A stretch of DNA of 64,000 nucleotides, taken from assembly GCA_020638975.1 (NCBI GenBank), contig JACKHN010000015.1, positions 62,001-126,000 on the forward strand. Reading direction: 5' to 3'. Shown here piece after piece: positions 17,991 through 26,545 of this stretch; position 1 is the first letter of the stretch, and each line of letters opens with the position of its first letter. The stretch comes from Planctomycetaceae bacterium. Lineage in GTDB: Bacteria > Planctomycetota > Planctomycetia > Pirellulales > Pirellulaceae. Below the pieces are notes generated by a model. That model saw only the letters and a list, made by a program, of their open reading frames with translations. It searched no databases and had not been told where the DNA came from. Both the position numbers and the translations under genes were made by a program.

Positions 17991-18026
17991 AAAAAAATAG
18001 CCGCAAGGAGACAGATCCGTGCGGCT
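17991..18026 (-). terminator. intrinsic terminator between rpsG and fusA
   Basis: On the minus strand AGCCGCA (18026-18020) pairs with TGCGGCT (18005-17999), followed at once by TATTTTTTTG. A stem with a seven-U tail in the 125-base rpsG-fusA gap suggests termination or attenuation inside the str operon. Confidence 0.68.
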
Positions 18027-18041
18027 CGTCAATTCAATCGA

Positions 18042-18512
18042 CTACCAAGCGAAGTGAGCAAATGCCTTGTTCGCGTCGGCCATGCGGTGGACGTTCTCGC
18101 GACGATTCATTGCGGCACCTTCGCGATTGTAGGCTGCTGTCAATTCGTCGGCCAGCTTCTGGGCCATCGGGCGGCCCTTCTTTTCGCGGACAGCAATCAG
18201 CAGCCAGCGAATCGCCAGCGACTGCTGCCGAGTGCGGTTCACTTGCATCGGAACCTGATACGCGGCACCACCAACACGCTTCGAGCGAACTTCGATCTGC
18301 GGCTTGATGTTCTCAAGTGCTTGATGAAAGACCTCGATCGGTTCTTGATCACTAATCCGCTTCGAGACAATCTCGAGGGCATCGTAGAACACTTCGAACG
18401 CGACCGACTTCTTGCCATCACGCATCAGGCAATTCACGAACTTCGCCGCCAGGATCGACCCGTGCTTCGGATCTGGCTTCAACTGCTTACGGCTTGAGGT
18501 AATGCGACCCAT
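18042..18512 (-). CDS. rpsG: 30S ribosomal protein S7
   Basis: 156 residues, normal for S7. Begins MGRITSSRKQLKPDPKHGS and carries the conserved RVGGAAYQVPMQVNRTRQQ and NREGAAMNRRENVHRMADAN blocks that bind the 3' domain of 16S rRNA. Located 38 bases after rpsL, as in the standard str operon, and followed by a terminator-like hairpin before fusA. Confidence 0.97.
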   Translation of the reverse strand: MGRITSSRKQLKPDPKHGSILAAKFVNCLMRDGKKSVAFEVFYDALEIVSKRISDQEPIEVFHQALENIKPQIEVRSKRVGGAAYQVPMQVNRTRQQSLAIRWLLIAVREKKGRPMAQKLADELTAAYNREGAAMNRRENVHRMADANKAFAHFAW

Positions 18513-18550
18513 GCTGTTTTAACTTCTCAAAAACTAAGTGTTTGCTGGTA

Positions 18551-18919
18551 TTAGGATTTCTTCGCACCGTATCGGCTGCGAGACTGCTTGCGACCGTTCA
18601 CGCCTAGGGTATCGCGTGCACCACGAACAACTTGATAACGCACACCCGGCAAGTCGCGAACACGACCACCCCGAACGAGCACGATCGAGTGTTCCTGCAG
18701 ATTGTGACCTTCGCCCGGAATGTACACAGTCACTTCCTTGCCGTTCGATAATCGAACGCGAGTGATCTTGCGAAGGGCCGAGTTCGGCTTCTTCGGCGTC
18801 ATTGTGCGGACCTGCAAGCAAACACCCTGCTTTTGAGGGCATTGTTCAAGCACAGGGGCCTTGGTGAACTTGCGTTTCGCTTTGCGATTCTTACGGACCA
18901 GTTGGTTGATCGTGGGCAT
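18551..18919 (-). CDS. rpsL: 30S ribosomal protein S12 with Arg at position 88
   Basis: 122 residues. TPKKPNSALRK (41-51) and the GEGHNLQEHS loop (69-78) place it firmly as S12, a decoding-centre protein. Lys43, the best-known streptomycin-resistance position, is unchanged, but GGRVRDLPGVRYQ has Arg88 where Escherichia coli has Lys88 (counting Met). The K88R exchange is a known streptomycin-resistance substitution in other bacteria. First gene of the str cluster; a promoter with a perfect TTGACA lies upstream. Confidence 0.97.
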   Translation of the reverse strand: MPTINQLVRKNRKAKRKFTKAPVLEQCPQKQGVCLQVRTMTPKKPNSALRKITRVRLSNGKEVTVYIPGEGHNLQEHSIVLVRGGRVRDLPGVRYQVVRGARDTLGVNGRKQSRSRYGAKKS

Positions 18920-18969
18920 ACGTCGAGCTTTTTCTCTTACGGATTCACGAGAACAAAATCGAATTCATC

Positions 18970-18997
18970 AGGTTATCGGCTACAGATTCCTTGTCAA
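18970..18997 (-). promoter_or_regulatory. promoter of the rpsL-rpsG unit
   Basis: Minus strand TTGACA (18997-18992), a 16-base spacer and TAACCT (18975-18970). The start codon of rpsL is about 50 bases further on. The -35 is perfect and the -10 moderate. Confidence 0.5.
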
Positions 18998-19073
18998 GGC
19001 GGGATAAGTCGCTCAATATGGCCGCTGCGACTAAACGAGAGATGCGCGCCTCAATTGCCTTAGAATCAACACA

Positions 19074-19721
19074 ATGGCCGAGAGACTCCAGATTGGTGGG
19101 ATTGTACTGTGTGGCGGTCTGAGCCGGCGAATGGGGCTGCCGAAGGCCAGCCTGCCCTTCGGACCAGAACTGATGCTTCAGCGGGTGGTACGACTGCTAT
19201 CAAACGTTGTCCACCCGATCGTCGTCGTCGCAGCGGCGGGGCAGCAACTACCACAACTCCCGTCAAGCACGATTGTTACGCACGACGAACGAGATTCCAG
19301 TGGCCCTCTTGAAGGACTCCGAGCTGGTCTCGTGGCCATTAGAAATCATGCTGCAGCGGCCTACGTTGCCAGTTGTGATTCTCCTCTGCTGTCCGAGGGT
19401 TTCGTCAGATGTATGATCGCCGAATTAGGAGAATATGACGCAGCCGTTCCGTACACAGGCCAAGACTATCATCCTCTCGCTGCGACTTATCACATATCGA
19501 CCGTCGCCACGATCGAGCGGCGTCTGCGCGAGAACAAACGGAAAATGTCTGATCTTTTCCAGGATTTGAATACGAATCGCGTCCCCCTGCAGGATCTCCG
19601 AGCCTGTGACCCAGACTTGCTGTCGTTATTGAACATAAACACTCCCGACGACTACATTCGAGCGGTGGAACGCGCGGGCCTTCAAGTCGATCCGAGCCTC
19701 GACGCTCATTTTTCACAATGA
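19074..19721 (+). CDS. mobA: molybdenum cofactor guanylyltransferase
   Basis: 215 residues. LCGGLSRRMGLPK (12-24) is the nucleotide-binding loop of MobA-type nucleotidyltransferases, HDERDSSGPLEGLRAGL gives the second substrate loop and ASCDSPLL the metal-binding aspartate. The reaction is attachment of GMP to molybdopterin to form the bis-MGD precursor. Divergent from rpsL. Other cofactor genes (moaA, moaD, moaE) lie 38 kb away in the same window. No Shine-Dalgarno sequence is evident before the ATG. Confidence 0.87.
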   Translation: MAERLQIGGIVLCGGLSRRMGLPKASLPFGPELMLQRVVRLLSNVVHPIVVVAAAGQQLPQLPSSTIVTHDERDSSGPLEGLRAGLVAIRNHAAAAYVASCDSPLLSEGFVRCMIAELGEYDAAVPYTGQDYHPLAATYHISTVATIERRLRENKRKMSDLFQDLNTNRVPLQDLRACDPDLLSLLNINTPDDYIRAVERAGLQVDPSLDAHFSQ

Positions 19722-19830
19722 CCTGGCGCCGGCATCGGCTGTAATTCCAGCAGCCCGTATTCCTGCCCACAATTCTCCTGCCATATTTATCACTGGCAGA
19801 TGCCGGATTAACACACAGAAAGCGCAAATC

Positions 19831-20340
19831 ATGTCCGTCGACACAACGCTAGAACTAGCTCGAAAACAGATCGAGTTTGCTCGTTCTTATACAAAGTCGC
19901 TGCTCGCAGATGTCGAGCCTAGCGAATGGTTTACGATCCCCGAAGGTTGCGTCACTCACTTGGCATGGCAGGTTGGGCATCTTGCGATGGCACAATATGG
20001 TCTTTGCCTTTTCCGAATTCGCGGTCGGCAACCGGTCGACACCGAGTTGATGTCCTCGGCCTTCCGCAAGAAATACAGCAAGGGCACAACTCCAGACTCG
20101 AATCCGGACAAGAATCCTTCACCGGAGGAGATCATGCAAGTCTTCGAAAGAGTTTACCAACAGGCGATGCACGAAATGGGCGCCTACGACGATGCGACGT
20201 TGAGAGCACCCGTTGATATGCCGTACGCGGCTTACGCCACCAAACTCGGGGCTTTGTTGTTTTGCTCCCACCACGAGATGATTCACGCTGGGCAGATTGG
20301 GCTACTGAGAAGGATGCTCGGGAAGGCCCCAGTTCGATAA
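19831..20340 (+). CDS. DinB-superfamily metal-binding protein
   Basis: 169 residues, an all-helical four-helix-bundle type. Histidines in VTHLAWQVGHL (H43, H50) and in CSHHEMIHAGQIGLLRR (H148, H152) are in the positions of the DinB/YfiT metal triad. Members include thiol-dependent S-transferases and damage-inducible proteins, so the exact activity is open. It stands alone between mobA and the large PVC heme protein, both on the same strand but separated by more than 100 bases on each side. Confidence 0.8.
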   Translation: MSVDTTLELARKQIEFARSYTKSLLADVEPSEWFTIPEGCVTHLAWQVGHLAMAQYGLCLFRIRGRQPVDTELMSSAFRKKYSKGTTPDSNPDKNPSPEEIMQVFERVYQQAMHEMGAYDDATLRAPVDMPYAAYATKLGALLFCSHHEMIHAGQIGLLRRMLGKAPVR

Positions 20341-20528
20341 CGCACGGTCGATCTAGTTCTGGCTCGCGTGAGTAAAACTGGGTAGTTTCCGTTCCCCTGA
20401 AAGACTGCTGTTGCATCGAATCGGGAATTGGTGGTACTTTCCCTGGGTATGTTGGGAAAGTGTAGGCGGAGCTTCTATCCGCTAAAACCGTTTGCTGTTT
20501 ACAGCTCTTCGATTCGCCGAGGTCAAGG

Positions 20529-23500
20529 ATGACACGCCGCAAATCGCTCTATCGCGTTGTTTGCTTCGCTACGCTTGTTTGCGTAATTGCTTCGACACAA
20601 GTCGTCGCGCAAGAGGCTCGCTGGATCTGGTCACCAGAGCACGACAAGGACGACGTGCCGCAGGTCACTTGCCATTTTCGCAAGATGATACCGTTGCGTG
20701 GAGCGGAGCAAGGAACGATTACAATCGTCGCGGATGACGAATACGAGCTGTACTTGAATGGTCGGAAAATGGGTGCTGGCGGCGGCACGGACGATCTCAT
20801 CGAGTATGACGTTTCCAGATACCTGTCGCGGGGCCGGAATATCATCGGCGTGAAGGTTACCAATACACGTGGCACGACAGCGGGCGTTGCCGTTCGCGTC
20901 GCACTCAAGGAAACCGATGGCCAGTGGCAAAGCTTCTCGTCGGACGAGACTTGGAAGTGCAACATTGACGTTTTGCCGCTCTGGAACACGGCACTCTATA
21001 ACGATAGTCGTTGGGACGACGCACAGGTCTTCGGCAAACTTGGCGAAACGGCGCCGTGGGACATCCGCGAACAAATCGCAGCCAACGAAGGCAATATCAG
21101 TACCGAACGCTTCAAGATTGACAAAGAATTCGATGTTCAAGAGTTGCTCGACGACAAGGCGACGGGCTCGCTTATCTCACTGACATTCAATGAATTCGGT
21201 CACATCTTGGCGGGGCGAGCCGATGGTCCGCTGTTATTGATCTACGACAGTAACGATGACGGCACACCGGACAAGGTGAAGACGTACTGCGACAAAGTCA
21301 AGAACTGCCAAGGCATTCTGGCGTTGAACGGTAATGTCTATGTAACGGCCAGTGGCCCCGATGGCGACGCACTCTATCGGCTGTCGGACGTCGATCGTGA
21401 CGGCACGTTAGAAGATGTAAAAACGTTGTTCACGTTCAGCGGTATCGGTGGCGAGCACGGTGCCCACGCGGTCACGCTCGGACCAGATGGCATGATTTAT
21501 GTAAGCGTCGGTAATCACGCGATCACGGACGTTGAGTTCTCAAAAGCTAGTCCCTACCACGATTCTTATGAAGGCGATCTGCTTCCTCGCTACGAAGATC
21601 CAGGTGGACACGCTAACGACGTTAAGGCTCCTGGCGGTACCATCATCCGCACCGATTTGGACGGCACCGATGTCGAACTTGTGGCTGGCGGTCTGCGGAA
21701 CGCCTACGACCTCGCGTTCAATCGACTGGGCGAAATCTTCGTCCACGACAGCGACATGGAATCCGACGAAGGAACAACATGGTATCGTCCGACACGTTTG
21801 TATCACGTGACGCCTGGAGCGGAACTTGGTTGGCGCAGCGGTTGGGCGAAATGGCCGAATTACTACGTCGACAACTTGCCGGAAGTATTAGATACAGGGC
21901 GAGGCTCACCAACGGGAGCGGCATTCTACAATCACTTCGCATTCCCCACGCGTTATCAGAATCAGCTGTTTCTAGCCGATTGGTCACGAGGCCGGATTCT
22001 GAATGTCGAACTCAAGCCAAACGGGGCCAGTTACTCAGCGACCAGCGAAGTCTTTCTCGAAGGCCAACCGCTCAACGTTACTGATCTTGAAGTCGGACCG
22101 GACGGAGCGTTGTACTTCGTGACGGGCGGTCGAGGCAGTGGCGGCGGTATCTATCGAATTACTTGGAAGGGCGAAATTCCGGAGGCCGTGAGCAACCTCG
22201 GCGAGGGCATCAGCGCAGCCATTCGCCAACCGCAACTACAAAGCGCTTGGGGACGCCAGAAGATCGCTGCCGTGAAGAATTCGCTGGGGGATACATGGGA
22301 TTCCCAGATCCTAGGAGTTGCTCGCAGCAAATCCAATCCCTGGTATTACCGAACACGAGCGCTCGATCTGATGCATCTGTTTGGCCCACCTCCCAGCGAT
22401 GAACTGCTATTACTGTTGGCCGAAGACGGCAATGAGATCGTCCGAGCCAAGGCCGCCGAAATGATGGGATTGCATGGCGATGCAACCGTTGGAACGGAGC
22501 TAATCGCGATGCTCTCGGATACCGACCGCACCGTCCGACGCAAAGCCTGCGAAGCACTCGCGAGAATCGGCCAGCCCGTTCTCTTTGAAGACATCCAAAC
22601 GATACTCGCTTCGGATGACCGCGCGGAGGCATGGGCAGCTCGCCGATTGCTGGAACGCATCCCAACGGAGCAATGGAGAGACACGGTCCTGAGGTCCGAT
22701 AACAACCGGGTCTTCATCCAAGGTGCGATCGCCCTACTCGTTGTATCTCCGGACGAAGCGAATGCCCGCAGCATCATCACCCGGTTCCAAGAGCTAAGCA
22801 AAGGCTTTGTCTCAGACGCCGAGTTCACGGACATGCTGCGAGTTGTTCAGATTGCATTGCATCGTGGCGAAATCGCACCGGATTCCGTTCCTGAACTGGC
22901 CGGTGCCCTTGGCATCGAGTTCCCCTCAGGTGATCCAACGATTAACCGCGAACTGGTTCGATTGCTCGCGTACCTTCAGGTCACCGAACCGATGGATCGC
23001 TACCTGGCTTATCTCAAGTCAGAGGCAGACGCCGTCAATCGCCTTCACTTGGCGATGCATCTGCGTTTCCTCGAAGAGGGATGGAAGGACGGCCAGCGAA
23101 TTGAGTTGCTGGAGTTCCTGCAAGCCGCCGCAAAGCAAGAAGGCGGTCGCGGATACAAAGATTACATCGCAGTGATTCAGACCGATGTCGCGAGATCAAT
23201 GTCAGAAGAAGATGGTCGAGTCGTCTTAGCTCGCGGAGCCGAATGGCCGGGGGCGGCGCTAGGCGCATTGTATGGATTGCCAGCCGAACTCGATGCGCAA
23301 ACCATCAAGGAGCTCACCGAGATCGATCAACGTGTCCGCAAGGAAAAGAGTGAAGCGGTAAAGTCGCTCCGCGTCGGCATCGTGGCGGTGCTCGCCCGAA
23401 GCGGCACGGAACAGGCGATGACGTACCTGCGATCCGTCTGGGACACCGACCCCGAACATCGTGAGACGGTCGCAATGGGATTGGCCCAGTCACCGGAAGG

Positions 23501-24323
23501 CGACAACTGGGACTACCTGATCAACAGCCTCCCCATCGTCGAAGGCCAGGCCGCTCGCGAAGTGATCGTCAAGTTGCAACAAGTTGGCTACCGACCGGAA
23601 GAACCCGAGTACGTTCGCCAAGTCATTTTGCGCGGTCTCGAAATGCAGGACGACGGGGCCAAAGATGCTTCGGCGTTGCTGCAACATTGGACTGGGATTC
23701 AAGCCGCTAGTCCCGATGCGTCGTGGGAAGACACCATGAAAGCCTGGCAAGAATGGTTCGCCGAGAAGTATCCTGATCGCCCGCGAGCCGAACTGCCGAC
23801 GCCCGACGAGAACAGCAAATGGAAGTTCGACGAACTTGTCGAGCACCTAACGAGCGAGCAGGGATCGCAAGGGTCGGTTGCGAAAGGCGAACTCGTCTTT
23901 ACGAAAGCTCAGTGCGCCAAGTGCCACAAGTTTGGCGACTTAGGCGAGTCGCTTGGTCCCGATCTCACAGCGATCAGTAAACGCTTCATGCGGAAAGAAG
24001 TCTTGCAGTCGATTCTGTTTCCCTCGCACGTGATTTCAAGTCAGCATGCGGCGAAGACCATCGTCACAACGAACGGTCGTTCCTATACGGGCATCGTTGG
24101 CGCTGGTGCAGCGGGTGCTAAGATCGTGCTCCAAGCCAATGGCGAAAAATTCACCGTCCAAGCGAATGAGATTGACGAAATCGTGCCCAGTCCCAAGTCG
24201 GCCATGCCCGACGGGTTGCTGAACACTTTGACGCTGGAAGAGATCTCCGACCTGTTCGCGTACCTGGGAGTCATTCCATCCCAAAGCGTCGCCCGCGGTC
24301 GAGCCGAAGATACGCAAAACTAA
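20529..24323 (+). CDS. PVC-type CxxCH heme-binding protein with propeller and HEAT repeats
   Basis: 1264 residues. A signal peptide ends near VVAQEARW. Residues about 30-160 form a galactose-binding-like domain (WIWSPEHDKDDVP, ELYLNGRKMG). About 190-530 is a sugar-dehydrogenase/NHL-like propeller, including DIEVGPDGALYF-type repeats. HEAT-like helices run from about 590 to 1060. The C-terminus has one heme motif, CAKCH (1129-1133), followed by LGPDLTAISKRF and the TNGRSYTGIV barrel typical of this planctomycete family. These secreted proteins are abundant in planctomycetes and thought to oxidise sugars or act in polysaccharide breakdown; direct evidence is scarce. It converges with ribD, 9 bases between stops. 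Confidence 0.9.
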   Translation: MTRRKSLYRVVCFATLVCVIASTQVVAQEARWIWSPEHDKDDVPQVTCHFRKMIPLRGAEQGTITIVADDEYELYLNGRKMGAGGGTDDLIEYDVSRYLSRGRNIIGVKVTNTRGTTAGVAVRVALKETDGQWQSFSSDETWKCNIDVLPLWNTALYNDSRWDDAQVFGKLGETAPWDIREQIAANEGNISTERFKIDKEFDVQELLDDKATGSLISLTFNEFGHILAGRADGPLLLIYDSNDDGTPDKVKTYCDKVKNCQGILALNGNVYVTASGPDGDALYRLSDVDRDGTLEDVKTLFTFSGIGGEHGAHAVTLGPDGMIYVSVGNHAITDVEFSKASPYHDSYEGDLLPRYEDPGGHANDVKAPGGTIIRTDLDGTDVELVAGGLRNAYDLAFNRLGEIFVHDSDMESDEGTTWYRPTRLYHVTPGAELGWRSGWAKWPNYYVDNLPEVLDTGRGSPTGAAFYNHFAFPTRYQNQLFLADWSRGRILNVELKPNGASYSATSEVFLEGQPLNVTDLEVGPDGALYFVTGGRGSGGGIYRITWKGEIPEAVSNLGEGISAAIRQPQLQSAWGRQKIAAVKNSLGDTWDSQILGVARSKSNPWYYRTRALDLMHLFGPPPSDELLLLLAEDGNEIVRAKAAEMMGLHGDATVGTELIAMLSDTDRTVRRKACEALARIGQPVLFEDIQTILASDDRAEAWAARRLLERIPTEQWRDTVLRSDNNRVFIQGAIALLVVSPDEANARSIITRFQELSKGFVSDAEFTDMLRVVQIALHRGEIAPDSVPELAGALGIEFPSGDPTINRELVRLLAYLQVTEPMDRYLAYLKSEADAVNRLHLAMHLRFLEEGWKDGQRIELLEFLQAAAKQEGGRGYKDYIAVIQTDVARSMSEEDGRVVLARGAEWPGAALGALYGLPAELDAQTIKELTEIDQRVRKEKSEAVKSLRVGIVAVLARSGTEQAMTYLRSVWDTDPEHRETVAMGLAQSPEGDNWDYLINSLPIVEGQAAREVIVKLQQVGYRPEEPEYVRQVILRGLEMQDDGAKDASALLQHWTGIQAASPDASWEDTMKAWQEWFAEKYPDRPRAELPTPDENSKWKFDELVEHLTSEQGSQGSVAKGELVFTKAQCAKCHKFGDLGESLGPDLTAISKRFMRKEVLQSILFPSHVISSQHAAKTIVTTNGRSYTGIVGAGAAGAKIVLQANGEKFTVQANEIDEIVPSPKSAMPDGLLNTLTLEEISDLFAYLGVIPSQSVARGRAEDTQN

Positions 24324-24332
24324 CCTCGACAA

Positions 24333-25454
24333 CTAACCTCGTAGGTTAGGCTTCAGCCTAACAACGCGCCCACTCGCATAGACATCTCCATCATTCGCGG
24401 TAACCGACCAGTCCTCGATCGGTAGAGCGTCGGAAACTAACTGTAGCCCGTTACCCCCAACGGGCCCTGGAGCGTTAGCACCGCCAATAATCTTCGGTGC
24501 GATAAACACGCGTACTTCGTCGATGGCATCCGCATCGCGGAACGCGCCGAGCACGTTCGCTCCGCCTTCAACGAGTACGTTCGTCATGCGGCGCTGGCCG
24601 AGTTCTGTGAGCAGATTTCGAATGCGTTCCGCATACGACTCTCCGTCACAGGCAAGCACCTCACAGCCAGACTCGGTCAAACGCTGGATGTTCTCTTCCG
24701 AGGCCTCGCGTGTCGCGATGACCAATAGCGGAGCGGTATCGATCGAGTGGATCAGTTTCGAGTCGAAAGTCAACGACGCCGAAGAATCCAATACGATTCG
24801 TGTGGCTACTCGAGGCCCGCCGGGTCGCGCCGTCAGCGTCGGATCATCGGCGCGGGCGGTTCCACTGCCAACGATAATCGCGTCGACGCGGCCTCGGATT
24901 TGATGAACGATTGCGCGAGATGCTTCGTTCGAGATCCACTGGCTGTCGCCTGTTTCAGTCGCGATCTTTCCGTCGAGTGTCATCGCCCACTTCGCGATCA
25001 CCCAAGGCGTTCCCGTTTCGAGCAGCTTCAGGTAGGGAGCATTCAGTTTGCGGGCTTCCTTCTGGCATACACCGACTTCAACTTCAATGCCCGCTTCCCG
25101 CAAGACTCGTATCCCGCCGCCATCGACCTTTGGAAATGGATCTCGTTGTGCGACGACGACGCGTTTGATCCCCGACTCAACAACCGCGTGGGCACAGGGG
25201 GGCGTCTTGCCCTGGTGGCAGCAAGGCTCGAGCGTCACAAACATTGTTGCGCCGCGAGCCGCCTCGCTTGCCTTGTTCAGGGCTTCCACTTCTGCATGCG
25301 GGCCGCCGAACCGCTGGTGCCAACCTTCACCAACGACTTGGCCATCTCGCACGATCAGACATCCCACCATTGGGTTCGGTTCAACGAAGCCTTCGCCCTG
25401 TTTAGCGAGTGCGATCGCCCGCATCATGAAGTCAGTCGGTTGCGTGGCAGGCAC
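24333..25454 (-). CDS. ribD: bifunctional riboflavin deaminase/reductase RibD
   Basis: 373 residues from a GTG at 25454 (VPATQPTDFMMRAIALA), chosen because GGAAAG lies upstream and the N-terminus then fits other RibD proteins; ATG 25427 is an alternative. The deaminase half has PNPMVGCLIV, GPHAEVEAL and LEPCCHQGKTPPC (zinc ligands His, Cys, Cys). The reductase half has WAMTLDGKIAT and DSQWISNEASR, and LVEGGANVLGAF. It deaminates and then reduces the pyrimidine intermediate of riboflavin synthesis. The last residues (LKPNLRG) are encoded by a small palindromic repeat. No other rib genes are in the window. Confidence 0.93.
   Translation of the reverse strand: MPATQPTDFMMRAIALAKQGEGFVEPNPMVGCLIVRDGQVVGEGWHQRFGGPHAEVEALNKASEAARGATMFVTLEPCCHQGKTPPCAHAVVESGIKRVVVAQRDPFPKVDGGGIRVLREAGIEVEVGVCQKEARKLNAPYLKLLETGTPWVIAKWAMTLDGKIATETGDSQWISNEASRAIVHQIRGRVDAIIVGSGTARADDPTLTARPGGPRVATRIVLDSSASLTFDSKLIHSIDTAPLLVIATREASEENIQRLTESGCEVLACDGESYAERIRNLLTELGQRRMTNVLVEGGANVLGAFRDADAIDEVRVFIAPKIIGGANAPGPVGGNGLQLVSDALPIEDWSVTANDGDVYASGRVVRLKPNLRG
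24341..24362. repeat. palindrome overlapping the 3' end of ribD
   Basis: GTTAGGC-TTCA-GCCTAAC (24345-24362), preceded by GTAG, forms a 7-bp stem with a four-base loop. It is translated as the end of RibD and lies between converging genes, so it may also terminate transcription. Confidence 0.5.
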
Positions 25455-25593
25455 AGTTATCTTTCCAGGATTTATATTCGCTCGTTCAATCGGTCGCCGA
25501 TAAGCGGCGTTCTCATCGAGGCCGATGGAAGGCAATCGATGCCTTTGGCTACCGATTAAACGACATCGCTACTCGCCGATGGGCACTACCAAG

Positions 25594-26517
25594 CTAACGA
25601 ATCTTCACTGCTTGCATTAGTCCACCTGATCCACCGACAAAGGCAGAAGCTCCGTCCGGCGCGACTGCCAGCGTGTAGAGCCAGCCTGAATCTACTTCGA
25701 TATCGAGCGTGACTTCGACCGAGTTCGGATCGATCACACGGAGATGACCGTCGGCGCAAACGGCAACCAGTCCCTCGCCGTTGGGAGTCCATTCGATGTC
25801 GAGTGCGGGACTTGGAAGCTTGGCAAATCGCATCAAACGTCCGCGAACCGGCCACCAAAATCGCACTGTTCGGTCGGCGCTGGACGAAGCAATGACGAAG
25901 GGCGGCTCCGGCGAATTTAGGCGGACGGCGATATCGTGGATTTCGTTCGTGTGGTTGTTTAGTGTGCGAACTAATTCGTTCGAAGGCGACGCCCAAACTC
26001 GAATCGTGTTGTCGCGGCTTCCCGAGACGAAGTGACCATCGGGCAAGAATCCAATCGACATGACATCACGCGAATGGCCCTCCACCTGACGAACAATCAT
26101 CGCCGACCCGTCGAGCAACGTAATGCCATGATCTGGCCCCGCCGTGGCGAGCGACTTGCTGCGCTCGTCCCACGCGACTCGATAGAGCAAATCTTCGCCG
26201 ACCGATTGCTGGTGCATGATCTTCGCTTGTGGCCAATTGATTAACTCGATACGGCCTTCCTCGGCGGGCTGCCCGCCAACCGCGGCGAGCGTCAGGCCGT
26301 CTGGAGAGAAGACGAGATCGTGCACGTGGGCCAAGCCGGTCGTGAGCGAACGTAGCTCGGCGAGTTCAGGCCAGTCGTAGACACTAAGACCTTTCTGTGA
26401 CCCGACGACGACAGCTTTGCCATCGGGTGTGAAAGCCGCCGCGGTGATCGGTGGTTCGGCGGCGGCCAATTTTGACGCTAAGAGCAAGCTGGCAATCGAA
26501 AGGATTCGGGCGAGCAT
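25594..26517 (-). CDS. secreted WD40-repeat protein
   Basis: 307 residues. Signal peptide MLARILSIASLLLASKLAAA. About seven WD40-like blades follow, for example AAAFTPDGKAVVVGSQKGL, DLVFSPDGLTLAAVGG and SGSRDNTIRVWASPS, enough for one propeller. Such proteins act as binding scaffolds, and in planctomycetes they commonly accompany DUF1549/DUF1553 genes, as here: the upstream gene ends 28 bases away on the same strand. No enzymatic motif is seen. Confidence 0.88.
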   Translation of the reverse strand: MLARILSIASLLLASKLAAAEPPITAAAFTPDGKAVVVGSQKGLSVYDWPELAELRSLTTGLAHVHDLVFSPDGLTLAAVGGQPAEEGRIELINWPQAKIMHQQSVGEDLLYRVAWDERSKSLATAGPDHGITLLDGSAMIVRQVEGHSRDVMSIGFLPDGHFVSGSRDNTIRVWASPSNELVRTLNNHTNEIHDIAVRLNSPEPPFVIASSSADRTVRFWWPVRGRLMRFAKLPSPALDIEWTPNGEGLVAVCADGHLRVIDPNSVEVTLDIEVDSGWLYTLAVAPDGASAFVGGSGGLMQAVKIR

Positions 26518-26545
26518 AGGGGCTCATCACAACAACGGCGAAGGA

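Noticed and set aside
17955..18497. 180-residue plus-strand frame opposite rpsG
   Set aside because: Antisense of a ribosomal protein gene; no ribosome site or similarity.
20437..20460. CTTTCCC/GGGAAAG hairpin before the large heme protein gene
   Set aside because: Short stem with a 10-base loop and no T-run; not enough to call a terminator or riboswitch.
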